Shown here: positions 12,413 to 21,625 of the stretch, one piece after another
How positions within the stretch are numbered: position 1 is the first letter of the stretch
How the letters are laid out: every line of letters starts with the position of its first letter
Assembly (NCBI RefSeq): GCF_018446385.1
Contig: NC_055986.1
Coordinates: forward strand, 82,049,659 to 82,113,658
From: Zingiber officinale
Taxonomy: Eukaryota; Streptophyta; Magnoliopsida; Zingiberales; Zingiberaceae
Length of the DNA stretch: 64,000 nucleotides
Reading direction: 5' to 3'
The notes under the pieces: model-generated
The model's input: the letters and a program-made list of their open reading frames with translations, nothing else
What the model was told of the DNA's origin: nothing
Databases searched by the model: none
Position numbers and translations under genes: made by a program

Positions 12413-12623
12413 TCTATAAACCAAACCAGTGAGACATACGTTAGCCCATCCTCATTCCTACTTGCTATCATTACTTTTTTTATATATAAGCATGCTAAAT
12501 CTTAATCAAACATTTCTTACTAATCATAACTGAAACTAGATGCATAAAAGTTAAGAAAAAGGTACTTTCTTACTTGGAAGCTGCAAGATCAATGCTTGAG
12601 GTGTGTGTGGCAGAAGGATGGAA

Positions 12624-12638
12624 CTTGCTCTGATACCA
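12624..12638 (-). promoter_or_regulatory. Primer-binding site of the chromovirus
   Basis: On the minus strand TGGTATCAGAGCAAG, the initiator-Met-tRNA type, lies three bases from the 5' LTR end. The 12413-12623 stretch is leader without a gene. Confidence 0.9.
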
Positions 12639-12641
12639 AAC

Positions 12642-15038
12642 TGTAACGCTCGCCCTACTTATTACCCTAATACCTAAGACACAGACATTATACTTTTCAT
12701 ACCTTCTAAAGACTTCATTATGTGCACACTACTCTGCCTAGAGATCTCCTCCGAACTTATTTCAACTGCTAAGTCATGTTTTGGAGAGAAGCAAAGTTGA
12801 GATGAAGTCTAGATCTGCTAGAGACCTGAGCCGTGTGGCCCTGGCCAACCGTGTAGACTTACCCATGAGGAACCTAGACATGGCCGTGTGAAGATGACCG
12901 ACCGTGTAGCCTACCAGGTCCAAAATTGGGCACGGTCGTGTAAGGCCTTCCCTGCTAGTGCAGGGCACGACCATGTAAAGGGCACGCGGTTGTGTCACCT
13001 TTAAAGTAAGACCCATCACATGGTCGTGTGTGTCACACGACCGTGTGACATTTCCAGAGGCTAAGCCTTGCATGACCGTGTGTAGCACATGACCGTGTAA
13101 CCCCTTCCAGAAGCTAGGTCGGGCACGGTTGTGTAGGTCCTCCAGAGAGAGAGCAGGCACGACAGAGTACATTCACACGGCCGTGTCAACTTGGCCAAGA
13201 GAAGGAAGTTCGGGGCCGTGTGACTCCACACGGCCGTGCCACGACCATGTGGGGATCACACACTCCACTCTGGTACGACCATGTGAATTCACACGGCCGT
13301 GTCACTTGGGCCGAGGGAGAGAGGTTTGGGGTCGTGTGACTCCACACGGTCTTGTCATGAGCCGTGTGGGGGTCACGCCCAGCCCTACAAAGGAAGTTGT
13401 TCTCCCCTTTGTACTCCTCCTTGGACTACCATTCTATCCCTTTTCTTGAAAAAGAGTCTTTGACACACTAATTACTACCAAACTGTAAATCATCCTAAGC
13501 AATTCTTAACAGTGTGTGTTTCATGCATAGCCAAAAGATAGGAAAATACACTACACCAAGGTTTAACATTTTCCTAGCACTAGCAAGTTCCAAGATCTTC
13601 TTCCATGGTTTCGACACACACACACACAGAGCACTGCTCCCACTGCCCCTCTTACTCAAGCTTTCCTTTACCCTTATCTGCAGTACAAGGAAATGCAAAT
13701 CTATAAGCGAATGCTTAGTAAGTACCATCTACTCACAAAATGATATATTAAAAGAAGACATGCTTTTTAAAACTACTGAAGGAAAACACAAGCATGCACT
13801 TGACAGTAATTGACACTAAAATCATACTTCAGAAACATGTACATGACATGCATTTTTAAACCAGTTTATCATGCAAACCATCAACTTAAAAACCATGCTA
13901 GAAATGTAAGGAACACAAGATTCTTGGCATATTATAGAGTTCATCAATGCTACACAATATAACTCAAATTCTCAACTTGGGAAGCTTACACTAAAACAAA
14001 CCATGAAGTTTGAAAATATTATATTACATAATTAGTGAAAATAATAATCATCTTGCTTTGGTCCCGACATTGTACCACTTTACGCGCATCCTTAATAAGA
14101 TCTGAGGTAGCTAATCCCGAACCTATCAAGGTACTACTAGGCCATCTAGGGGCCTAGGGGTGATCTAGGAGCCCACCCATGGACCTTGTGTCCGGTACAT
14201 GCCTTTCTAAAGTAAAATACTTTCTTTTAACTATTAATTTCTTGTACTTGCACTTGATTGACATTTAACCAAACACCTTATGTGAGCTTAATTCCCCCGT
14301 ACTTATAGGGAAGCACTCTAGGCACTTGATTATACTTCTTAGTCCCAAAACTTAATGGGAAGTAAATCAAGATAATCTAAACATGCTATTAATCCCAAAA
14401 CTTTAGAGGGCATCATACATAACATGACATGCCTCTTCCTTAACACATCTAAAGGATATCTCAACATGCATCTACTAAATCATGCATAAAAGACATTACA
14501 AAATACATCTTTAAAGCAACTTATACTGCAAGTGAGAGATACTTACATCCTTTTGCTATTCCTTACGATTATACCACTAGGGTTTTGGGAGCACAAGCCT
14601 CCCTTATATGCCTTCGTCTCCGAATTTCTCCTCCCTCACGTACTAATCCTCGTGGGGAAGCCTCCTCTTAGGTTCTTTTCTTGAAAAGCTTTCGAAATTT
14701 GGAACCCTAGGGTTCTTGGCTGAAAAATGACAAGAGGGAAGAGGGAATTCGGCTAGGGAGGAAGAAAGGGAATCAAGAGTTAGGTTTTTAGTCTCTTCAT
14801 TTCCTTTTTATACTAAGTGGAAGCTGAAACATCTCTTCACACAAAATCTGCATATAAGGAATTGTTTTCTATTACCAATGTGATGCTTTACCACCACCCT
14901 AATGGCAACTTAAACTAATCTTAACTAAGAGGTCTTGGATTCAAATCCTTGCCCGACCCTTTATGAATATATTTTTATTTCTTTTCTCTTCTATTTCTTT
15001 TTGCCCTTTTAGAATAGAGGAAATTTACGGGTGTTACA
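12642..15038 (-). repeat. 5' LTR of the chromovirus
   Basis: Partner of 5446-7764, with TG...CA ends, a TATA box on the minus strand near 14803-14812, the palindrome array at 12860-13370 and the decayed tRNA-like box near 14940. Its last ~62 bp (14977-15038) recur at 26921-26984 as part of a tandem duplication. Confidence 0.9.
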
Positions 15039-15049
15039 TGAGTACCTAG

Positions 15050-15656
15050 TGTAGGACCGTTGGGCCGGCTAGAAGGGGGTTGTTGGATATCCTATAATAA
15101 TAAAAGAAACAACCCTTCCTCGAACTCTTTAAGCTAATACTTGCATAAATAGATTAAGCAGTAAATTAAAAGCATAAAATAAGAGGCACCAGTGTTTACT
15201 TGGTTACAACCGATGTGGTTGTTAATCCAAGGAAGATTAAGCCCAATATCAATCTCCTTCAGGCGGAAAAGCCTCTTACAACGTTGACGTACAAAAAGAA
15301 AGAAGCTAAACTAAAACTCTAAAGCACACAAGCGTTGGATTTACAATTCTGAGTTCGTTGAAAAGCTTCTGGACCAAGGCTATATTTATAGCCTTGGTTG
15401 GGGCGCCTGGAAGGGGTTCCGGGCGCCCTGGAGGTATAAAACTTTATTCCCAACGTTCAGATCGCGTTTGACGCGATCTGGTCAACAAGTCTGGTTCGGG
15501 CGCCCGGAAAGGTTTCGGGCGCTCGGAAAGGTTCCGGGCACCCCGGGCTGCTCAGGGCGCCCCGAACTGTTCCGGGCGCCCCGAACTATTCCGGGCTCCT
15601 CGGAGCCTAAAGTCAACCGGTGTTGACTTTTTCATCCGGGGACCACTGCTCCGGTT
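15050..15656 (-). repeat. 3' LTR of element C, outer segment
   Basis: Homologous to 25414-25960. It contains the TATA palindrome AAGGCTATATTTATAGCCTT at about 15379-15398 and a GC-rich array of GGGCGCCC-type palindromes at 15402-15604. It is interrupted at 15656 by A-young. The LTR resumes at 23285. Confidence 0.9.
15402..15604. repeat. GGGCGCCC-core palindrome array in the C LTR
   Basis: About seven units of the form ccgggcgccCcgg/aac are spaced 20-25 bp apart. Fewer units are present at 25765-25915 in the partner LTR. Confidence 0.8.
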
Positions 15657-15797
15657 TGTTGGTGCAACATCCCTCAGGTCAAGGTTGACCTGGTTAACCA
15701 AGCTGAGTCTTGGTTTGGGTTTAGATGTTTGACAATAAGATATTGATCGAAGAAGAGTCAAGTAGGTCAAGGTTGACCGGATACTTGACTGGGAAGT

Positions 15798-16511
15798 CCT
15801 AACTGGCATGTTAGGCAGATGGAAAACTCTAGTGAGTGAAGCTAGGTGAAAATCCTGGTGAGTGAAGCCAGGTGAAAGTCCTAGTGAGTGAAGCTAGGCA
15901 GATGGAAAATCCTGGTGAGTGAAGCCAGGTGAAAGTCCTAGTGAGTGAAGCTAGGCAGATGGAAAATCCTGGTGAGTGAAGCCAGGTGAAAGTCCTAGTG
16001 AGTGAAGCTAGGCAGATGGAAAACCCTAGTGAGTGAAGCTAGGTGAAAGTCCTGGTGAGTGAAGCCAGGTGAAAGTCCTAGTGAGTGAAGCTAGGCAGAT
16101 GGAAAACCCTAGTGAGTGAAGCTAGGCAAGGAAGGAAATCCAGATGGATCAAGAATGATCGGACATCTGGTGTTGGGAAGTCCAAGTAGGTCAAAGGATT
16201 GACTGGATACTTGGCAAGGAAGGAAGTCCAGATGGGTCAAGGTTGACCAGACATCTGGTGGAAGTCCAAGTAGATCAAAGGATTGACTGGATACTTGGCA
16301 AGGAAGGAAGTCCAGATGGGTCAAGGTTGACCAGACATCTGGTGGAAGTCCAAGTAGGTCAATGGAGTGACCGGATACTTGGCACGACGAGTAAAAGTCC
16401 AAGTGGGTCAAAGGGATTGACCGGACACTTGGTGGGGAGTCCTGGCAGGTCAAGGGAGTGACCAGATGCGAGGCATGATGTACCAACAGGTCAAGGTTGA
16501 CCGGATGTTGG
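15798..16511 (+). repeat. U3 array of short hairpin modules with compensated stems
   Basis: Successive units pair with themselves: CCTAAC/GTTAGG (15798, 15810), CCTGG/CCAGG (15854, 15868), CCTAG/CTAGG (15880, 15894), CCAGATG/CATCTGG (16140, 16164), CCAAGTA/TACTTGG (16182, 16208), CCAGATG/CATCTGG (16228, 16252), CCAAGTG/CACTTGG (16399, 16426) and CCAACA/TGTTGG (16493, 16506). Part of it (about 15830-16130) is also a 57-bp tandem repeat. The same modules recur at about 21767-22470. Confidence 0.85.
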
Positions 16512-16552
16512 TTAGGGAGGTTTGGGACTTGGTTTTGGGCAAAAACCAAGTG

Positions 16553-16791
16553 CTGGATCGATCCGTGGATCGATCCAGGCTGTGGATCGATCAGTGGATC
16601 GATCCAGATTCTTCCCAGCGAACAGAAAGCTTCTGGATCGATCCGTGGATCGATCCAGAGGTCCTGATCGATCAGCCGATCGATCGGGACGATGCTGCTT
16701 CGCGCGATAAGCGCTGGATCGATCCGTGGATCGATCCAGGCGCGTTTCCTGAGCACAGAGGCGCTCTGGATCGATCCGTGGATCGATCCAG
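16553..16791. repeat. Six TGGATCGATCCA-type palindromes in A-young U3
   Basis: Each unit is two TGGATCGATCCA-like half-sites back to back, 22-26 bp, at about 16553, 16582, 16634, 16665, 16714 and 16766. The partner array is at 22510-22735, and a related array lies inside the element at 20567-20702. Open frames rich in 'DRSVDRS' or 'WIDPWIDP' come from these repeats. Confidence 0.9.
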
Positions 16792-17348
16792 TCTCGATTG
16801 GGAACATTCGAATCGATCGGGATCCGACCGTTGCGTCGGGTTTAAAGCCGCAGGCGAGCGTGGTCTTCGGTATCTCTTCACGAGCTCTTCTCAGATTCAT
16901 TCCAGCTCCTCCACAGCTCTCTACAAGCACGTGATCGCCAGTTCTTGAAGGTTCTTGGAGGCTTTCCAAGTCAAGAGGCGGATCTATTGCAAGAGGAAGA
17001 AGTTAGGGTTAGGGTTTTTACTGCACATCTTGTAAGCTTTTGCTTAACTTGTATTTCCCTTTCTTCTTCTTGTATTGAGAGTGTTGTAGGGCTTCTCCGC
17101 CTTTGGTAGTTACCATAAAGGAGTGTTATTCATAGTGGAGGGTGTGTGCGTTGGTGTGGATCCTTGGATTAGTCACCTCTTGTGAGGTGGATACCAAGTA
17201 AAATCCTAGTGTTAGCGTGCTTGTGTTTGTTTCTGTATTTTCCGCTGCACATCCAAGAAGAAACAAGCAACGCCAAGCAACGAAGCGCACCGAGCGAACG
17301 CGACGAGCTATTCACCCCCCCCCTCTAGCTACTTTTGGTCCTAACAAG

Positions 17349-17360
17349 TGGTATCAGAGC
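17349..17360 (+). promoter_or_regulatory. Primer-binding site of A-young
   Basis: TGGTATCAGAGC, exact initiator-Met-tRNA type, lies two bases after the LTR. Confidence 0.95.
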
Positions 17361-17478
17361 AAGGCCGCTCTTCACCGGAATCATCGCCGGAAGGGTCAAG
17401 CATATCAAGAAAAGCTAGAGGGTGAAGAAGTTGGAGCAAATTCTTCAAGTTCAAGATTTTATCAAGCTCAACTTCAAG

Positions 17479-19059
17479 ATGCAATTCCAAGATGGACTTG
17501 GATTTGACACAAGGGTGGCTCCACCATACACTTCTACAAGTTTTGATTCTTGGAGATCAAGAATCGAAAACTTTCTTATGATGGAGATAGAGCAATGGTT
17601 TGCTCTAATGGAAGGCTTCAAAGCTCCAACGAACTCCAAGGGCAAGCTTCTAAAGAAAAGCAGATGGAGCTCGGAGAAAATTCAAAGGGGCGAGGCAAAT
17701 GACAAAGTGACCAAGCTTTTGGTCAACTTATTGCCTAGCCACATCTTGGCTCAAGTTGGAGAATTCGAAGATGCCAAGGAGCTTTGGAGCAAATTGGCCA
17801 AGCTTCATGAAGAGATCCCCTCCACTGTACGAGATCAAGAAGAATCCAGAGAGGGAGACTCTGTGGAGCAAGACCAAGAGGAGGATTCCGAGGTTGAGAG
17901 ATGCTCAACCTCCGAAGAAGAGGAAATCCAAGAAGCTTCATCCTCAAGGGAATGCAACGAAGGGAACAAGGAGGGAGCATACTCCTTGTTTCATATTCAA
18001 GATGATGAAGCCTCCACCTCTAGGATTGAGGGGGAGCAATCCTTGGTGACACCGGATCAAGAAGAAGGAGAAGCTTCTATATCCGGGTCAAGAGAAGAAG
18101 AGGAGGAAGAAGCTTATACCTCCACAAGTCAAGAAAAATCAAATGGAGGAGAATCAAAGTCCGATCAAGAGGAAGCTTCTACCTCCGGATCCAAAGAAAA
18201 AGATGCCACCCCTACAAGCAAAGGTATAAATATTTCAATTAATAATAAAAATCATATTATATGCTTTGAATGTAGGGAACATGGGCACTACAAGAGCAAG
18301 TGCCCTAAATTAGCCAAGAAGAAGGGCCAAGTGGCACAAAAGGGCAAGGTGAAGCCCAAGGAGACCATCCCCAACACAAAGAAGAGCAAGGAGCATATTA
18401 TATGCTTCTCTTGCAATCAAAAGGGGCATTACCGGAGTCAATGCCTCAAGGGGAAGAAGATGGTCAAGGCTCAAGGAGGCATTAGTCAAGGGGGAGCCTC
18501 CAAGGTAAAGAAGAAGGTAACATTTATTGAGCCTACTCCTTTAAATTATGGTAAAAAGCATGATAGTTCTAATTTTTATCATTTTAATGCGATTTACAAT
18601 AAGAATAGGAAGCATGAGGGCTTTAAGGAAAAGCATGTGGCCCTACATGCCAAAACTACTACACCTAAGGCTAGGAATGTAGGTAAAAGTCTAGGCAAGA
18701 ACTCTAAGGATTGTAGATACAAGCCTAGAAACAAAAATGCTCATGGACTTAATGAAAAACCAAATTCTAAGGATTTAATGATAGAAAATCAAGTCTTGAG
18801 ATCAAGACTTGATAAAATGGAAAAGACCCTAAAAAGGATGGAAAATATCCTAAAAGGGCAAAATGAGCAAAACCTAGGGCTAGGAAAGTCAAAGCCATCA
18901 AATAGCCATAGAGGTTTGGGATACAAACCAAAGGCTAAGAAGGATGTGCCTAGTTATCATAGGGTTCCATATAGTTATGGAACAAACCCTAGGTTTAGTG
19001 GTCAAGTCAAGCATACTAGGAAGTCATCCCTAAGAGTATTTTTGCAACCAAGTGACTAA
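17479..19059 (+). CDS. Gag of A-young (half-capsid, acidic, two zinc knuckles)
   Basis: The methionine at 17479 is chosen because it starts the capsid homology; the same frame is open from 17422. Residues about 15-110 are the N-terminal part of a copia UBN2-type Gag (SFDSWRSRIENFL through AKELWSKLAKLHEE). The second half of that domain, present in the B Gag, is missing. Instead there is a Glu/Ser-rich acidic stretch (about 115-255). Then come two CCHC knuckles, CFECREHGHYKSKC (near 18261) and CFSCNQKGHYRSQC (near 18412), a basic linker and a predicted coiled coil (MIENQVLRSRLDKMEKTLKR). Gag would package element RNA in virus-like particles. The frame ends early at 19059. A likely frameshift near 19020-19055 separates a C-terminal tail at 19052-19267. 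Confidence 0.8.
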   Translation: MQFQDGLGFDTRVAPPYTSTSFDSWRSRIENFLMMEIEQWFALMEGFKAPTNSKGKLLKKSRWSSEKIQRGEANDKVTKLLVNLLPSHILAQVGEFEDAKELWSKLAKLHEEIPSTVRDQEESREGDSVEQDQEEDSEVERCSTSEEEEIQEASSSRECNEGNKEGAYSLFHIQDDEASTSRIEGEQSLVTPDQEEGEASISGSREEEEEEAYTSTSQEKSNGGESKSDQEEASTSGSKEKDATPTSKGINISINNKNHIICFECREHGHYKSKCPKLAKKKGQVAQKGKVKPKETIPNTKKSKEHIICFSCNQKGHYRSQCLKGKKMVKAQGGISQGGASKVKKKVTFIEPTPLNYGKKHDSSNFYHFNAIYNKNRKHEGFKEKHVALHAKTTTPKARNVGKSLGKNSKDCRYKPRNKNAHGLNEKPNSKDLMIENQVLRSRLDKMEKTLKRMENILKGQNEQNLGLGKSKPSNSHRGLGYKPKAKKDVPSYHRVPYSYGTNPRFSGQVKHTRKSSLRVFLQPSD

Positions 19060-19267
19060 GACTTCTAAGAAGTCTAAGAAAGTCACTAACAAGGTCACAA
19101 GGGAGGCTATCCCTAGGGTTGACCTAGAAAATGTGACCAAGGCTTCTAAGAAGCCCAACAAGGTCACTAGGAAGGTATCTAGGGAAGTTATCCCTAGTGA
19201 GTACCTAGAGCATCCAAGGAGCACCAATAGGTGTTGGGTTCCTAGGAGCATCTTCTCTACCCCATAG
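19060..19267 (+). pseudogene. C-terminal tail of A-young Gag, out of frame
   Basis: The frame 19052-19267 continues the Gag homology seen in A-old. It has repeats of the type KxxNKVTRKVxREVIP and ends in RCWVPRSIFSTP, resembling the WVPK end of the B Gag. It is in a different frame from the main ORF, so one or more small indels around 19020-19055 shortened the protein. The tail may never be made. Confidence 0.6.
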
Positions 19268-21611
19268 ATGGGTTAGAGAGTGTCAACTCCAATTAGAAGG
19301 GTAGTTAACCCAACTTTGAGGAAATTGACACTCAAGGAGCATTTTCAAGGTTTTTGTTAACCTTTGAAAATGAAATGGAACTATTATTTACTCCTTGAAA
19401 GAGTAAAATGTGCCTAGTGGTGAAAATTTGATTTTAATCTTAAAAGGCACATATTGGGAAATTCATAAGAGCTACCAAGTTGGGATTTTGGTATGTTCTT
19501 AGGAAATTTAAGGCAATCCGGGCCTTAACTTTGAAGTGCTACTCTTGTGGAAAAATGAAATATGCCAACATTTGAGGATATGCTTAATTTCGACTGGCAT
19601 AAATTAATCAAGGGAATTAGAAATGCCAATTTAGGCTTTGACATTTTCTTGAAGCACTTTAGGGCAATCTAGGTTTAAGTTGTAAGTTTAGCTAAGGTTT
19701 TAAGGATACTTAGATAGTTAATCTAGGTATATTTTATTTATGCTAAATCTTGCCATGATTGTTTGCCCATCATATGTCATGACATCATGTCTATTTTTGC
19801 GTTCATGTTTTATTATGAAAAATCCAAAAATACCATGTCATGACATTCATACATCATGTAGTTATAGGAATTTTTTTTTGAAAATTATTTCTTTTTGATG
19901 TATGTCATAACATTATCATGCATTAAGTTTAATTCCTTGTAATTAAGGACAACAGGCATTTAACAACACTTATTAACAAGTGACATCCTAGGTGGGTGTC
20001 TAATATCTCCAAAATGCCTAGATAGATATGCATGATCCCTAGATTAGGGCAAAACCAAAATCTACATCTCACAAAGACCTATAAGATGACTTGTATGTGT
20101 TTTAGTGCACATTAGATACAAGTGAGATGTTAGGATGATGAACAAAACTCAAGATGCTGATTTAGTGCATTCTTTTGAGTTTTAGTTTCATCAAAACACA
20201 TAGATATGTGTTTTCCCATCATTGGGAAAGCTAATGTACAAGTCATGTGCATTAAGCCCAAGGAATATGGTGGGATATTGGTTTGAAAAAGTTTTCAAAA
20301 TGATTTTGGAAAACCTTGGTGAAGGCTATCTTTTGATAGTAATCACCATTGAATAGTTAGACACAAACTTAAAGAAAACACTAAAGTTTTTGCAAGTTTT
20401 CAAGTTTGTGTCAATCTTTGAAAATATGATGTATTTTCATAGAAAACTATTTTTTCTTGATAATATATGCCCTAAACAATGTCTACACGAAATTTCATAA
20501 TTTTTGGATTTTTGTAGAATTTCTGAAGTTGACTGAAGTGGAATTTCAGCAACTATCAGAGTTCCGATCGATCCATGGATCGATTGGAGTGCCTGAATCG
20601 ATCCATGGATCGATTCAGAAGGCAAATCTCGCGAGCAGTAGCTCGCTGGATCGATCAGCCGATCGATCCAGGTAGTCTGAATCGATCAGTGGATCGATTC
20701 AGAAAGGTTCAATCGATTGGAACCCAACTCCAATCGATCCAAGTTGCTGATTTTGGCTGGGAAAGCCTGATTTCAGCACTTTGAACCTATTTTTAGTCTA
20801 GGTACTCATTCCAAACCCTTAAAATACATTTGTATACATAAAAAGGGTGTTTTCGTGTTGAAAACAAGGATGGAATGGTAAAGGAAGGCTAAGTTGAAGT
20901 TTAGGTTGAGGTTTGTTTCAAATTTTGAACATTTGAACCTCAAAACTTCTAAATCTGGGTTTCCTAAAGGTTTAGGGATTCCAAGTCATTGTTGGTGCAA
21001 TGACAGAAGTTTCCACCATGTCTTTAGGGGGAGGGACTCTTTAAAGACATGAAAATTATTTTTCATGAACCTTGGAAGGTGGTTAACCTTTTGTGTGAAA
21101 TTGCTCAAGGTTGAGCATTTAAACTTGAAATGGGGATAAATGGGGAGTGGATATCCTCATCATTTCAAGTGGCAACTCAAGTGGTTGAAAATGCTCAAGG
21201 TTGGGTATTTGTCAACATTGAGGGAGAAGTTAAGGATAATGAAGGGTATGAGACCTTCGATATTAAGTTGATCACAATGAGTGAAATTGTGATCACGATG
21301 AGCAACTCTTCAGGGGGAGAGTCTTCAACAAATGGAGTTGTTGAAGTGTGCCCAAAATTGGAGCATAGGTTGATGTGTGTCCAAAAACGGGTTGATGTGT
21401 TTTATTAGTAGGAGGTTGATGTGTGCCAATAGGGGGAGAATGAAAGGAAGTAAGTTAGGTTTTCATTACCTAGAGGGAGTTTGCCCTCTTAGGGGGAGAA
21501 TGAAAAGCTTAATTTATGGGTTCATTACCTAGTGGCATGAAGAAGGAGGCTATAGGATTAGCCTAACTTACATGTGGGATTGTAAGTGTTATTGTGGTAT
21601 TGTCAAACATC
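19268..21611 (+). other. Non-coding 3' internal region of A-young
   Basis: 2.3 kb without convincing genes. A 92-codon frame at 21130-21408 has no recognisable domain. It aligns with 26500-28870 of A-old. It contains the palindrome block 20567-20702 and AGGGGGAG repeats at about 21026, 21312, 21431 and 21491. Pol would be expected here in an autonomous relative. Confidence 0.8.
20567..20702. repeat. Internal copy of the LTR-type palindrome array in A-young
   Basis: Four units (about 20567, 20598, 20647, 20679) have the same GATCGATCC(A/G)TGGATCGAT layout as the LTR array. Half-sites vary as gaatcgatcc or tggatcgatc. Confidence 0.85.
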
Positions 21612-21625
21612 AAAAAGGGGGAGAT
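21612..21625 (+). promoter_or_regulatory. Polypurine tract of A-young
   Basis: AAAAAGGGGGAGAT abuts the 3' LTR. It is the last of a set of AGGGGGAG motifs in the preceding 600 bp. Confidence 0.93.

Larger units (their letters stand above)
5446..15038 (-). mobile_element. Ty3/gypsy chromovirus (Tekay/Del-like), full length, decayed
   Basis: LTRs at 5446-7764 and 12642-15038 are flanked by the duplication tgagt (5441-5445 and 15039-15043). On the minus strand the order is 5' LTR, PBS, gag, protease, RT, RNase H, integrase, chromodomain, polypurine tract, 3' LTR. Integrase following RT plus a C-terminal chromodomain-like tail identifies a chromovirus. LTRs over 2 kb fit Tekay/Del. At least a dozen nonsense codons and a frameshift make it non-functional. 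It is inserted in the gag 3' end of A-old. Confidence 0.9.
15657..17346 (+). repeat. 5' LTR of A-young
   Basis: 1690 bp, TGTTGGTGC...CCTAACA. U3 holds a hairpin-module array (15798-16511) followed by six large palindromes (16553-16791). A telomere-like gttagggttaggg near 17005 is only two units. The 3' LTR (1654 bp) is nearly identical outside the palindrome block. Confidence 0.93.

Noticed and set aside
15830..16130. Regular 57-bp repeats that could suggest a CRISPR array
   Set aside because: Repeats are contiguous without unique spacers, lie in an LTR, and the DNA is eukaryotic.
16466..16948. 160-codon and overlapping frames rich in DRSVDRS / WIDPWIDP on both strands (also 22429-22903, 20575-20784)
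   Set aside because: They are read-throughs of the TGGATCGATCC palindromes and appear in several frames and both strands; no domain, and they lie in LTR U3.
17000..17020. Telomere-like gttagggttaggg (also near 22936)
   Set aside because: Only two units, present in both A-young LTRs as ordinary LTR sequence.
21130..21408. 92-codon frame in the A-young 3' region as a possible second gene like that in B
   Set aside because: No similarity to the B second gene, no coiled coil or domain; the corresponding A-old region has no matching frame.
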